A stretch of 64,000 nucleotides of DNA from Deltaproteobacteria bacterium. Lineage in GTDB: Bacteria > Myxococcota > Myxococcia > Myxococcales > 40CM-4-68-19. The notes under the pieces are model-generated. The model was not told the DNA's origin. It searched no databases and saw nothing but the letters and a program-made list of their open reading frames with translations. Where the stretch lies: contig VBKI01000053.1 in the NCBI GenBank assembly GCA_005879535.1, positions 144,957 to 208,956 of the forward strand, given 5' to 3'. Position numbers and translations under genes: made by a program. Below are positions 1 to 9,276 of the stretch, one piece after another; position 1 is the stretch's first letter, and each line of letters opens with the position of its first letter.

Positions 1-44
1 CGCGCGCGCGGCGACCGGCGGCATAACCCGCCTCCGAGAGCGAA

Positions 45-1460
45 TTATTGAACTATGCGAGCGAGCCCGGGCCACCAGCGGATCAGGCATCCGAACTGCA
101 GAAGGAGAGTGCCATCGGGCGAGATTGTGTCCGTGAAGCCACAGAGGTTCGAGCCCTCGAGCGCGAGGGTGAAACACGTCGCGCCCGAGGGGGCGAGAAG
201 CAGAATCGTGCGCGCGCAGGTATCCGGATCATGTCGTAGAGCCGCATAGGCCGTACCTCCCGCGAGCAATTGCAGCGAGCCGTCATAGGACTGCAGCCAC
301 GCCGGCGCCTGGGTCGTTCCTGCCTGACCACTCGGATAGAATGCGTACCAGCCTGACGGGGAAATCGTACCGCCGATCCCCTGAGGCGCCGGCGCGTGGA
401 ACATGGCAAATCCGCCATCACGAAGAGGCCGTATTGCGCCCCACTCGGCGAAATAGACCCTGCTATTCGAGGACGTATACGTCGGCGCGATCGGTTGGAA
501 GGGCTCGGTCAGGGCTCCAGTCGCGTCCATCCAACGAGCGCTGAACGTCCACATCGAGGGCGGCTGAGGCGATCCGAGAGAAGGTGGGAAGACGAAGGAC
601 AGCATCAGGGCTTTACCCTGCTGGTCGACGGCGACGCGCCACAAGTTCTCCGTGCCCAGCGGCCAGGTCATCGCGGTGTGCCAATCGCCCAGGGCCTGGA
701 GAGAGTCATCGACCCAGCGGAGCTGAAGGGAGTATTCCTGTTGAGTCGGTCGACCAACGAGCTCCCTCGCTTCTACATATCCGCCGAGTGGATTCGGAAC
801 CAGCGCCCAAATGTGGGCGGCATGCAAGGATTCTAGGAGAATTGCCGGGGTAGGGATGGCGTCCTGGTCGAGCAGCTCCGCGAATTCACACCACGGCTTG
901 TAGATTTGAGGGAGCAGCACGAACCCGCTCGCGCGCGGAGCAACGGCGACCTGAAGCTCATTGGTATTGCCGTCTGCGAAAAATCTGGCACCCGTGCCAT
1001 CGCCGCGAACAAACGAGTTGCCTGTGACCGGACCGGAAAGAGAGAACACCGCCAGATTGCCTTTGCCATCGACAATCGCTGGGTCGCACCCCGGTGGAAA
1101 CGTCTTCGTGCCTACTGTCGTGGCCGCCGGACCAGTCCATGACAGCTGCGCCGACAGCGCGCCGGGCTGGATTGCCGTGCATTCCGCATCACTCGACACC
1201 GCGACCCAGCCCGCATTTTGAGGCGGAGCGACGGACGCCGCCACCCCAGGCCCCGAGATCAAACCGCCATCGGTGAGCAGCGCTGGGTTGCACTGCGCCG
1301 CATCGTCGACACTCGATGATGCATCTCCTGCGTCTCCCGCGGCTGCGTCGGGCTCCTGAGCGATCACTCCGGCATCCGCGACCACCTCAGCACCGCGACC
1401 GCAGCCGCTCATGACGAGCAGCAACAAAACGAACAATCGTGCGCGACCGTGCAAAAGCAT
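45..1460 (-). CDS. putative lipoprotein, function unknown
   Basis: The 471-residue product starts with a basic n-region, a Leu/Val-rich core and a lipobox ending in LVMSGC. It is therefore probably a lipoprotein exported by Sec and acylated at Cys20. A short Asp/Ala-rich low-complexity linker (residues about 25-55) follows, as is common in myxobacterial surface lipoproteins. The rest has scattered Trp/Gly-rich segments that could be beta-propeller or beta-sandwich blades, but I recognise no family. The ATG at 1460 is the only start that gives the signal peptide. The next gene upstream on the same strand is the PilZ gene, 54 bp away. Coding is supported by frame length and signal peptide; function is unknown. 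Confidence 0.75.
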   Translation of the reverse strand: MLLHGRARLFVLLLLVMSGCGRGAEVVADAGVIAQEPDAAAGDAGDASSSVDDAAQCNPALLTDGGLISGPGVAASVAPPQNAGWVAVSSDAECTAIQPGALSAQLSWTGPAATTVGTKTFPPGCDPAIVDGKGNLAVFSLSGPVTGNSFVRGDGTGARFFADGNTNELQVAVAPRASGFVLLPQIYKPWCEFAELLDQDAIPTPAILLESLHAAHIWALVPNPLGGYVEARELVGRPTQQEYSLQLRWVDDSLQALGDWHTAMTWPLGTENLWRVAVDQQGKALMLSFVFPPSLGSPQPPSMWTFSARWMDATGALTEPFQPIAPTYTSSNSRVYFAEWGAIRPLRDGGFAMFHAPAPQGIGGTISPSGWYAFYPSGQAGTTQAPAWLQSYDGSLQLLAGGTAYAALRHDPDTCARTILLLAPSGATCFTLALEGSNLCGFTDTISPDGTLLLQFGCLIRWWPGLARIVQ

Positions 1461-1514
1461 GGCCCCGCAACCTGCGCATGTTGCAGGCGCTTCGCAGAAG
1501 TGACCGCGATCCGG

Positions 1515-2240
1515 TTACTTCGCCGCGACCGTAGGCCGCTTCCCGTCCACCCGCACCCGCGGCACCGGCGGCTCCAGCAGGACACCGCCCCGGCAGCACG
1601 TCTCAGGGTGCCGCACTTCCCGCGCGCTCCTCCACCTTGCCTCCGTCCCCTGGAAGAGCTTCGCCATCGCGGACCTGCACGCAGGCTGCGTCCGATCGAA
1701 CTCCAGCCCCGCCTCGCCGCCCTCTACCCACACCGCCCGGGCGCGCCCGACCTCGGGGATCTCCCCCGGCTCCGCCGAAGCGAGCCGGACGTCGATGCGC
1801 TCGCCCGCGGCCATCGAGGCCGGGACTCCGCCGCCGATGCGCGCGCCGGCGAGGCTCACGTCGACGAGGTTCACCATGTACTCGCTGCCGCCCTCCAGGC
1901 GCAGGCGGATGAATCGGTCGGCACCGAGCCGGCGGCCGCGCCGGGAGAGCAGGCCGCGCTCCTTGACCTGCCGCGCGAAGCGGGCGTTGGGCATCGCCAG
2001 CCAGAGGCCGGCGGCCTCGGCGCGGGTGAGGACGGTGGTGCGGACAACCCGCGTCTCTTCGCTGGTGTCGAAGACCATCTCGATCAGCGCGGTACTGCCC
2101 GGCACCAGGTCGAGCGCCGGGTCAGGGAAGAACAGGAGGGTCGCGTTGTCCTCGACGTGCAGGTGCGCGCGCAGCTGCACGAGCGACGGAAAGCGCAAGC
2201 GCAACAGCGCCGCCTTGGCCTGGCGAAGGTCTGCGGTCAT
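1515..2240 (-). CDS. PilZ domain protein
   Basis: The 241-residue product carries a PilZ c-di-GMP-binding fold. The region after residue 90 has the arginine cluster of the RxxxR motif (RRGRRLGADR), followed about 20 residues later by the second motif in NLVDVSLAGARI (D/N-x-S-x-x-G). The first 80 residues look like the extra N-terminal beta module found in myxobacterial PilZ proteins (an inference). No catalytic domain is present, so it is probably a cytoplasmic c-di-GMP effector. A diguanylate cyclase with an intact GGEEF motif lies at about 39.3-40.8 kb, so the cell can make the ligand. The gene is divergent from glyQ; the 185-bp gap holds one copy of the hairpin repeat. Confidence 0.85.
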   Translation of the reverse strand: MTADLRQAKAALLRLRFPSLVQLRAHLHVEDNATLLFFPDPALDLVPGSTALIEMVFDTSEETRVVRTTVLTRAEAAGLWLAMPNARFARQVKERGLLSRRGRRLGADRFIRLRLEGGSEYMVNLVDVSLAGARIGGGVPASMAAGERIDVRLASAEPGEIPEVGRARAVWVEGGEAGLEFDRTQPACRSAMAKLFQGTEARWRSAREVRHPETCCRGGVLLEPPVPRVRVDGKRPTVAAK

Positions 2241-2291
2241 CGGCCCCCCGGTCCGAATGCACGAGCTTCGACCGCAATGCTAGCGCAGTTT

Positions 2292-2352
2292 CTGGCCTGT
2301 GCAGCCTCAAGCAGTAGCCGCAAAGCCGCACCTTTCGGTGCGGCAGCGGCTA
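2292..2352 (-). repeat. dispersed two-part hairpin repeat, copy 1
   Basis: On the plus strand the outer arm TAGCCGC (2315-2321) pairs with GCGGCTA (2346-2352). The inner arm GCCGCACC (2325-2332) pairs with GGTGCGGC (2337-2344) around a TTTC loop. The inner and outer stems are separated by AAA on one side and A on the other. A conserved leader resembling TGTACAGYCTCGRR (here degenerate, near 2298-2312) precedes it. Unlike the other copies it sits in a divergent intergenic region (PilZ gene and glyQ), so here it is not at the 3' end of a recognised gene. Confidence 0.8.
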
Positions 2353-2425
2353 TCCCGAAACCTGCGACATTCCCGCAGAACTGCGCTTGCGCAATCGCCG
2401 CGCTGCGTCTACGTTCCGGCGCCCG

Positions 2426-3421
2426 ATGCCCAATGCTCCCAAGGACTTCCAGGGGCTCCTCCTCGCGCTGCAGACGTACTGGGCCGAGCGCGGCTGCGCG
2501 CTGATGCAGGGATACGACCTGGAAGTGGGCGCGGGCACGATGAATCCCGCTACCTTCCTGCGCGTGCTCGGCCCGGAGCCCTGGAACGTCGCCTACGTCG
2601 AGCCTTCCCGGCGCCCCGCCGACGGACGGTTCGGCGAGAACCCGAATCGTCTCTACCAGCACCACCAGTACCAGGTGATCCTCAAGCCGAGCCCCAAGGA
2701 CGTGCAGGAGCAGTACCTCGGGTCGCTGCGGGCCATCGGCATCACCTCCACCGACCACGACCTGCGCTTCGTCGAGGACGACTGGGAGTCTCCGACGTTG
2801 GGCGCCTGGGGCCTCGGCTGGGAAGTGTGGTGCGACGGGATGGAGGTGACGCAGTTCACCTATTTCCAGCAGGCCGGCGGGTTCGAGTGCCGGCCCGTCT
2901 CCGCCGAGCTGACCTACGGCCTCGAGCGCATCGCGATGTACCTCCAGGGCGTCGACGACATCTATGACCTGGTGTTCTGCACCTATCCCGACGGAACGCG
3001 CCTCACGTACAGGGACGTGTTCTGGCAGAACGAGCGGGAGCAGAGCGAGTACAGCTTCCACGCCAGCGATCCCGACCGCCTCTTCCGCCTCTTCGACGAG
3101 TACGAGAAGGAGTGCCGCCGCCTCGTCGAGAAGAAGCTCCCGCTGCCGGCGTACGACTACTGCCTGAAGTGCTCGCACGCCTTCAACCTGCTCGACGCGC
3201 GGGGCGCCATCAGCGTCACGGAGAGGCAGGGCTTCATCCTCCGCGTCCGCCGGCTCGCCCACGACTGCGCGCGGCTCTATCTGTCGACGCGGGCGCAGAT
3301 GAAATTCCCGGCGCTCAAGGACCGGGCCCTCGCCGAGAAGGAGCTGGCCCGCTACGCCGACCTCCTCGCCGACGAGCCGGTGCAGAAGACCGCGGAGCCG
3401 CGCCGGGCGGAGCGCCGGTGA
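2426..3421 (+). CDS. glyQ: glycyl-tRNA synthetase alpha subunit
   Basis: This is the class II catalytic subunit of the alpha2-beta2 glycyl-tRNA synthetase, which charges tRNA-Gly in the cytoplasm. The 331-residue product begins [18 protein letters not shown], matching the usual GlyQ start, so I take the ATG at 2426 rather than the upstream TTG at 2387. The class II motif regions are intact ([20 protein letters not shown] near residue 60; [14 protein letters not shown] near 160). Length is slightly above the typical 290-320 because of a C-terminal tail rich in Glu and Arg. The stop codon is one base before the glyS start, so the two subunits are surely co-transcribed. Confidence 0.97.
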   Translation: MPNAPKDFQGLLLALQTYWAERGCALMQGYDLEVGAGTMNPATFLRVLGPEPWNVAYVEPSRRPADGRFGENPNRLYQHHQYQVILKPSPKDVQEQYLGSLRAIGITSTDHDLRFVEDDWESPTLGAWGLGWEVWCDGMEVTQFTYFQQAGGFECRPVSAELTYGLERIAMYLQGVDDIYDLVFCTYPDGTRLTYRDVFWQNEREQSEYSFHASDPDRLFRLFDEYEKECRRLVEKKLPLPAYDYCLKCSHAFNLLDARGAISVTERQGFILRVRRLAHDCARLYLSTRAQMKFPALKDRALAEKELARYADLLADEPVQKTAEPRRAERR

Positions 3422-3422
3422 G

Positions 3423-5510
3423 ATGGACCTGGTCTTCGAAATCGGCACCGAAGAGCTTCCAGCCAGCTTCCAGAAACCGGCCCTGGAATGGATGGCCGCG
3501 GAGATCAACAAGGCGCTCGACGACGCGCGCCTGAACGGCGAGGGAGAGGGCCAGCGCGCGAACATCACCACCTTTGCCACCCCGCGCAGGCTCGCGATGA
3601 TCGTCACCGCCATCGCGGAGAAAGCGCCCGACGTGCGCAAGAAGCTGTCCGGCCCGCCCGCGAAACAGGCGCTGCAGGACGGCAAATGGACGAAGGCCGC
3701 CGAGGGTTTCGCGCGCAAAGCCGGCGTCGCGGTCGAGGCCCTGAAGATCGAGGGCGACCGCGTCATCATCGAGCAGCAGATCCGTGGACAGGCCGCCGCC
3801 GAGGCGCTGCCCCGCATCCTCGAGCAGATCGTGCGCGGAATCCCGTTTCGCAAGTCGATGCGCTGGGACTCGCTCGACGCGGACGCGTTCGCGCGGCCCG
3901 TGCACTGGATCGCCGCCGCGCTCGACGGCAAGCCGCTGACGGTGAAGTTCGCGGACGTCGAAAGCGCGCCGAAGACCCGCGGGCACCGTTTCGCCGCGCC
4001 GCAGGAGTTCCCCCTGCCCTCGGCCCGCGATTACGTGTCCGCGCTGCGGCAGGCGCACGTCCTCGCCGACTGGGCCGAGCGGAGCCAACGCATCGCCGGA
4101 GAGGTGGCTCGCGCCGCGCGCGAGGCGGGCGGCGTTCCGCGCCCCGATCCCGAACTGCTGGAGACCGTCACCGGCCTCGTCGAGGAGCCCTTCGCCGTCG
4201 CCGGGTATTTCGAGAAGGAATTCCTGCAGCTCCCCCCGGAGGTCCTCGTCTCGGAGATGCGCGGGCACCAGAAGTATTTCGCGGTGCAGAACGAGAAAGG
4301 CGACCTTCTGCCCTCGTTCGTCGCCGTGTCGAACACCAAGGTCCGCGACCCCAACGTCAGCCGCAGAGGTTACGAGCGCGTGCTGCGCGCGCGCCTCTCC
4401 GACGGAAAATTCTTCTTCGATGAAGACCGCAAGGTGCCGCTCCGCTCCCGCGTCGAGAAGCTGGGGCGGCGCACCTTCCTGCAGGGACTCGGCACCGAGC
4501 TGGAGCGCATCGGACGTCTGCGCGAGCTCTCGCTCTGGCTCCACGGCGCGACCGGACGCGGCGATCCCCGCCAGCTCGCGGAGGCTTCCGAGCTCTGCAA
4601 GGCAGATCTCACCACCGGAATGGTGGGGGAGTTCCCGGAGCTGCAGGGCTCGATGGGCCGCGTCTATGCGCTGCAGCAGGGCATCGAGCCCGCCGTCGCC
4701 GATGCCATCTTCGAGCACTACCTGCCGCGCGGCGCTGAGGATCGTCTGCCTTCCGGCGACATCGGGGCGCTCCTCGGGATCGCCGACCGGCTCGATCTGC
4801 TGGTCGGCCTCTTCGGCCTGGGAAAGGAACCGACCGGAACGGCGGACCCCTATGGCCTCCGGCGCGCCGCGCTGGGGATCCTCCGCATCACGCTGGCGCG
4901 CGGGTACCGCTACGACATGGCGGAGGCGCTGCTCGCCGCCCAGAAGCTGCACAAGAAGGAGGACGCCTCCGTTCGCGACCGCATCTGGCAGTTCCTCCTC
5001 GGGCGACTCGAAGTGATCCTGCGCGAGCGGGCACAGGCCGATTCGATCCAGGCCGCCCTGCACACCGGGGCGACGGACCTGGTCTCGCTGGAGAAGCGAG
5101 TCTCTGCGCTGCAGACGGTGCGGGAGAAGAGCCGGGCCCAGTTCGAGGCGACCGCGGCGGCATTCAAGCGGATCGGGAACATCCTCGCCCAGGCGCAGGA
5201 GAAGGGCATCGCCTTCGTCGGCTTCCACGCGGCTCTCTGCAAGACCGGCTCCGAGCAGGCCCTCTTCGCCGCGCTCGAGCAGAGCCGCGCCCGCGTCTCC
5301 GGCGCCCTGGCGGAAAAGGAGGATTATCTCGCCGCATATGCGGCGCTGGCGGAGCTCCGACCGGTGGTCGACCGCTTCTTCGACGACGTGATGGTGATGG
5401 ACAGCGACACCGCCCAGCGCGACAACCGACTCGCGTTGCTGCGCTCCCTGCACGAGCTGTTCGCTCCGCTCGCGGATTTCTCCCGGCTGCAGGTGGAGAA
5501 AACGGCTTGA
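3423..5510 (+). CDS. glyS: glycyl-tRNA synthetase beta subunit
   Basis: This is the beta chain of the alpha2-beta2 glycyl-tRNA synthetase, needed for tRNA recognition and activity. The product is 695 residues, the normal length. It starts with the family signature LVFEIGTEELPASF and includes the central segment KFFFDEDRKVPL (near residue 325) with its HD-like helical region, and a C-terminal anticodon-binding DALR-type region ending VMVMDSDTAQRDNRLALL. It follows glyQ by one base. The stop is followed within 9 bp by a perfect 10-bp inverted repeat that abuts the next start codon. Confidence 0.97.
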   Translation: MDLVFEIGTEELPASFQKPALEWMAAEINKALDDARLNGEGEGQRANITTFATPRRLAMIVTAIAEKAPDVRKKLSGPPAKQALQDGKWTKAAEGFARKAGVAVEALKIEGDRVIIEQQIRGQAAAEALPRILEQIVRGIPFRKSMRWDSLDADAFARPVHWIAAALDGKPLTVKFADVESAPKTRGHRFAAPQEFPLPSARDYVSALRQAHVLADWAERSQRIAGEVARAAREAGGVPRPDPELLETVTGLVEEPFAVAGYFEKEFLQLPPEVLVSEMRGHQKYFAVQNEKGDLLPSFVAVSNTKVRDPNVSRRGYERVLRARLSDGKFFFDEDRKVPLRSRVEKLGRRTFLQGLGTELERIGRLRELSLWLHGATGRGDPRQLAEASELCKADLTTGMVGEFPELQGSMGRVYALQQGIEPAVADAIFEHYLPRGAEDRLPSGDIGALLGIADRLDLLVGLFGLGKEPTGTADPYGLRRAALGILRITLARGYRYDMAEALLAAQKLHKKEDASVRDRIWQFLLGRLEVILRERAQADSIQAALHTGATDLVSLEKRVSALQTVREKSRAQFEATAAAFKRIGNILAQAQEKGIAFVGFHAALCKTGSEQALFAALEQSRARVSGALAEKEDYLAAYAALAELRPVVDRFFDDVMVMDSDTAQRDNRLALLRSLHELFAPLADFSRLQVEKTA

Positions 5511-5518
5511 CCTGGCAA

Positions 5519-5545
5519 GCGAGCGGCCCTAGGAAGGCCGCTCGC
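5519..5545 (+). promoter_or_regulatory. perfect hairpin overlapping the ribosome-binding site of the next gene
   Basis: GCGAGCGGCC (5519-5528) and GGCCGCTCGC (5536-5545) form a perfect 10-bp stem around the loop CTAGGAA. The Shine-Dalgarno-like AGGAAGG (5531-5537) lies in the loop and first stem bases, and the ATG follows directly at 5546. It could end glyQS transcription or limit translation of the following lipoprotein. No T tract follows, so a classical Rho-independent terminator is less likely. Confidence 0.7.
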
Positions 5546-6976
5546 ATGAAGAAGAGCGCGATCGTCGCCGCGGCGCTGCTGCTCCGCTGCCACACGCTCC
5601 CGCCGGAGCTGCTGCCGCCTCCCTTCGGGCCGGATGGCCCGAAGCCGCCGCGCCTCTTTTTTCCCACCGGCCTCGCGGTAGCCAGCAACGGCCTTCTCGT
5701 CGCGAACGGCAACTTCAACCGCGCGTTCGAGGCAGGCACCGTCGTCCAGATCTCGGGCGGCTACATCGACTCGCTCCTGAAGAGCACCATCGACTGCGAC
5801 GTCGATCCCGCCACCCTCGATCAGGCGACCAAGGATGCCTGCTATCCGCAGATCCTCCCCGCCGAATTCATCGGGTCGGCGATGATCGGCAACTACGCCG
5901 GACCGCTCGCGCTGAGCTCCGACCATACGGCCGTCTTCACCGCCTCGCGCGATACCGCCACCATCAACGCCGTGCAAGTCAGGGCGACCGCCCGCCCGGA
6001 TGGAACCCTCGGCTGCCTCCCCAACGCCGGCAACGACGCAACCCGGGACTGCCGCAAGGGCATCATCGATCTCACGGCGGCGGGCCTCGACGGCCCGTAC
6101 ACGGTCATTCCGGGCGACACGATCCCGCCCGGGACCGGATCCCCCCTCGACGTCCTCTTCGTCTCGTCGATCGTGCCTCACATCGAGACCATTATCTCCG
6201 GCACCCCCATCACCACTACGTCGGTCGCAGCCCTGAGCATGCAGGACCCTTCGCAGCTCCTCTTCCAGATGCGGGCGGGGTCGCAGTTCGTCGCGGGCGG
6301 ATTCGGCGTCGGACCCATGGTCTTCGACCGATCCCGTCGGCGTCTGTACCTCGGCGGTTGCTTCCAGCGGTCGTCGGCCTTCGGTTCCGGCGAGCCCGGC
6401 ACCGGTCTGTGCTCCGGAATCAGCAACAACTATCTCCGGATCATCGACGTCGACGCGGGCTCCGCGGCGGATCCGGATCTGATCGACCTTCGGCCGGACG
6501 TGCAGAGCATCAACACGACGCAGCTGCTGCTCGACACGCCCGGAGGTCCGGCCACGCCCTCATCGCCGATCACGACGCTCTGGGCCACCATGCGTGCCCC
6601 GGACACGTTGGTCGTGATCGATCTTCCGGCGCAGCCGTCCGTGGCGCCCCGGATCCGCGAGGTCATCCCGCTGCCCGCCTCTCCTGCCGACATGCTGCGG
6701 ATCGATCGGGGAACGTCTCCGCCGCTGCTCGCGGTCGTTGCGGAGAAGATCGGCGCCGTCTCCATCGTGGATACCGGCAGATCGCAGGTCGTCGCACAGG
6801 TGGGACGCCTCGGCGACTCGCCGTTCAACATCGCGAGCGTCGATTGTCCTTCGAAGCCCGGCTCCGCCTGCCTGGCAGTGAGCGTATTCCATGAGTGTCG
6901 CGTCGCCCTGATCGAAGTTCCCAAGGACGACCCTTCGCGATCCGCTCTGCGCGCGCTCGCCGGGAGCTGCCCGTGA
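5546..6976 (+). CDS. putative exported lipoprotein or beta-propeller protein
   Basis: The 476-residue product starts with a short signal peptide (MKKSAIVAAALLLRC) whose Cys would be a slightly atypical lipobox. The mature part contains blade-like repeats with phrases such as FFPTGLAVASNGLLVANG and SADMLRIDRG-like turns. This resembles the 7-bladed propeller lipoproteins of myxobacteria and suggests a surface or periplasmic binding role, but I recognise no named family. The ATG at 5546 has a strong AGGAAGG site; the in-frame start 39 bases upstream lies inside the hairpin. Its TGA overlaps the next ATG, and the next product also opens with an APSGLA..DLLFVANTG segment, so the pair is probably paralogous and functionally linked. 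Confidence 0.7.
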   Translation: MKKSAIVAAALLLRCHTLPPELLPPPFGPDGPKPPRLFFPTGLAVASNGLLVANGNFNRAFEAGTVVQISGGYIDSLLKSTIDCDVDPATLDQATKDACYPQILPAEFIGSAMIGNYAGPLALSSDHTAVFTASRDTATINAVQVRATARPDGTLGCLPNAGNDATRDCRKGIIDLTAAGLDGPYTVIPGDTIPPGTGSPLDVLFVSSIVPHIETIISGTPITTTSVAALSMQDPSQLLFQMRAGSQFVAGGFGVGPMVFDRSRRRLYLGGCFQRSSAFGSGEPGTGLCSGISNNYLRIIDVDAGSAADPDLIDLRPDVQSINTTQLLLDTPGGPATPSSPITTLWATMRAPDTLVVIDLPAQPSVAPRIREVIPLPASPADMLRIDRGTSPPLLAVVAEKIGAVSIVDTGRSQVVAQVGRLGDSPFNIASVDCPSKPGSACLAVSVFHECRVALIEVPKDDPSRSALRALAGSCP

Positions 6977-9276
6977 TGACGCGTGCGTCGCCGCTGATCG
7001 CCGCCGTGGCCGTTGTCGCGTGCACCTCGAATCCGTTCAACGTCGCAACCGGCGAATTCACGGCACCCTCGGGCCTGGCCGCAACCGCAGCCGGCGACCG
7101 CGACCTGCTCTTCGTCGCCAATACCGGGCGCGACGGCCTGCGCGCCCTGCAGCTCTGCAATGCGCCGCTGTTCCTGGACGGCGGAGTGGATCCGGCGGAC
7201 ACGTGCCCGAAAAGCGCGCACGCCCAGTTCATCCCTGCGCCCATCCGCCTGTTCCCGGCGTTGATCGAGACCGGCGACCGGCCGTTGCGCGTCGCCGGCG
7301 TCCGGCTGAACCGCAGCAGCGACGCAAGCGCCGCCGGCGTCGCCCTCGTGGCCGGCGCCGGTTCCTCGCTGGCGGTCGTCGATGGGCGCAGCCTCGTCGA
7401 TACGCAGACGACAGGGACTGCGCCCAAGGCTGTCCTCCAGTTCGACCTCGGTCAGGGGGCGGACGGCGGAACTCCGGCGGACGGCGGCACCCCCGTCGCC
7501 ACGGCCGCCGAGACGGTGGACGTCGTCGCCGCCAATCCCCTCGATACCCGGTTCGACTTGGAAACCGGGGCTGCCACCGTCACCGCGTTCGCCGCGACCC
7601 GCTCCGAGCTGGTGGTGTTCGACGTGACTCTCGGCGCGGACGGATTCGCTCAGTTTTCCAGCGTCCGCAGATGCACGCTCGATCCCGTGGTGCCCACCCG
7701 GCTCGCCGTCGTGCCCGGCAGCGCTGCGCAGGTCTACGTCGCGGACGGCGCTGGAGACGGCGTCGTCGCCATCCAGACGAGCAGCGTCCTGGCAAGCGGA
7801 GGCGCTTGCGTCATGGACCGCATCAGCGCGGGCGGCCGGAGCGTCCGCTCCATCGCCTTGAGCCCGCCTTGGTACGACCAGGACGACAGCGGCCAACCCC
7901 GGACGCGCGCGGCGGGCGAGCTGCTGCTCATGGTCCTCCAGCCTGCGATGGTACAACCCGGACAGAGGGCCGATCCCGGCGGGGTCCTCGTCGCAGGGAC
8001 GGGGCTGGGACTGGTGCCGAAGGGGATCGTTCCCATTCCGCCGTTCGACCCGGCCAAGGAAGTCGCGGAACCGATGCGGCCGCTCTCGCTGCCCAACCCC
8101 GGCGGACTGTTCAACGAAGGCGCTTTCCTCCGCGCCGTGAAGCCGAAAGCGGCGCCGGAGGCGCCGGACCTGACCGCCTGCCCCACGGCCCCGTGCACAC
8201 CGCTCTCCATCGGCCAGCCTCCCGGCGCGGCGCCGGTGTTGTTCCCGTTGCTCGCAGCGGTGAGCTGTAGTGACGGCGTCACGTATTTCATCGACGTTGC
8301 CAACCGGCGCTTCGTGAACCAGAACAAGTACGCCCAGCCGGGTGACCTCGGAATCCTGCCGATCGTCAGCGTGCCGGTGTTCGCGGGGGTCGGCTCGGCG
8401 GCCTCCACGCCGCCTTCTCTCACCCTCGACGCGACCAAAATCGAACCCGGCGTCACGCGCGGCTCGTCCTGGCGGGTGGTCTGGCACGCCGCGATTCCCG
8501 GCCTTGAACGCCGCGGCGGCACCATCAAGCCGGTGGACAGCGATACGCTCCGGTTCACCGTAACGCTGCCCAATCTCAATCTTTTTCGCGACGACCCTGC
8601 GATCGCGCTCGCTGTCGGCGACGTCGTCTCGCTGGCCGGGTACTCGATCGGGACCGATAACTCTGCCGCCTGTCAGACGGTGGTGAGCTCGGAGTCGACG
8701 CCCCGCCGGTTCGAGCTGAACATCAAGGACGTGCAGCCCGATCACCTCGACCTTCAAGTATTGCCGGACAACGGGGCGACGCTCGGCTTCCATCCGCAAG
8801 GATGCAGCGCATTCGGGGCCGTGGCCGAGGTCCGGACGGCCCGCACGCAGCCCTGGCTGGTGTTCGACGGCAACACCGTCAAAGGCCGCGTGAGAGACGA
8901 CGGAACGTTCGACGCGCATCAGCCGCGTTTCGACTACCCGCTCTCTGCGTACGGACGGACGGCTACGGACGTTCCCCCAGCTCCGATCGCTTCACGCGAT
9001 CTGGCGTTCTCGCTCCTGATCTCCGGGCCTATTCCGGATACCCCGCAAGAGGCCGGCTCGCAGTTCATCTGGAGCTTCACCAGCGGGCTCTCACCGGTGG
9101 CTTACGGAGACCAGGTCCACACGACGCCGGGGTTTGCAACAGCGGTGTACGGATACAGCTCCCGCCGGACACAAAACCTGGCCTTCACCTCGGTGACCGG
9201 AATGGACGAAGTGCTCCAGGCGGATCCCTTCTTTCTCAACTCCACCACGACGGTCGGGCTGGTCGCTTACCGGTAG
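6976..9276 (+). CDS. large putative lipoprotein, partner of the preceding gene
   Basis: The 766-residue product starts with a signal peptide ending in the lipobox AVVACTS, so it is probably a lipidated outer-membrane or periplasmic protein. The N-terminal half (APSGLAATAAGDRDLLFVAN onward) looks like propeller blades related to the preceding protein. A short Asp-Gly-Gly-Thr repeat (residues about 160-170) interrupts it. The C-terminal half has beta-rich segments without a recognised family. The ATG overlaps the TGA of the upstream gene as TGATG, so translation is probably coupled. No enzymatic motif is visible. Confidence 0.75.
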   Translation: MTRASPLIAAVAVVACTSNPFNVATGEFTAPSGLAATAAGDRDLLFVANTGRDGLRALQLCNAPLFLDGGVDPADTCPKSAHAQFIPAPIRLFPALIETGDRPLRVAGVRLNRSSDASAAGVALVAGAGSSLAVVDGRSLVDTQTTGTAPKAVLQFDLGQGADGGTPADGGTPVATAAETVDVVAANPLDTRFDLETGAATVTAFAATRSELVVFDVTLGADGFAQFSSVRRCTLDPVVPTRLAVVPGSAAQVYVADGAGDGVVAIQTSSVLASGGACVMDRISAGGRSVRSIALSPPWYDQDDSGQPRTRAAGELLLMVLQPAMVQPGQRADPGGVLVAGTGLGLVPKGIVPIPPFDPAKEVAEPMRPLSLPNPGGLFNEGAFLRAVKPKAAPEAPDLTACPTAPCTPLSIGQPPGAAPVLFPLLAAVSCSDGVTYFIDVANRRFVNQNKYAQPGDLGILPIVSVPVFAGVGSAASTPPSLTLDATKIEPGVTRGSSWRVVWHAAIPGLERRGGTIKPVDSDTLRFTVTLPNLNLFRDDPAIALAVGDVVSLAGYSIGTDNSAACQTVVSSESTPRRFELNIKDVQPDHLDLQVLPDNGATLGFHPQGCSAFGAVAEVRTARTQPWLVFDGNTVKGRVRDDGTFDAHQPRFDYPLSAYGRTATDVPPAPIASRDLAFSLLISGPIPDTPQEAGSQFIWSFTSGLSPVAYGDQVHTTPGFATAVYGYSSRRTQNLAFTSVTGMDEVLQADPFFLNSTTTVGLVAYR

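Noticed and set aside
1..44. Alternating CG run at the left edge
   Set aside because: Too short to call a repeat or structure, and at the window boundary.
147..170. GGTTCGAGCC-like sequence resembling a tRNA T arm
   Set aside because: It lies within a coding frame and no acceptor stem or anticodon arm can be folded around it.
2350..2538. A 62-codon minus-strand frame ending at the TAG of hairpin copy 1
   Set aside because: It is antisense to glyQ, basic and without similarity to anything I know. Ending at the repeat is automatic, because the repeat supplies a stop codon.
3315..5453. A 712-codon minus-strand frame opposite glyS
   Set aside because: It mirrors glyS codons and has no recognisable domain. 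GlyS itself is certain.
6430..8919. An 829-codon minus-strand frame opposite the lipoprotein pair
   Set aside because: Its composition is that of a shadow frame (Arg, Gly, His-rich), while the plus-strand frames have signal peptides and coupled starts.
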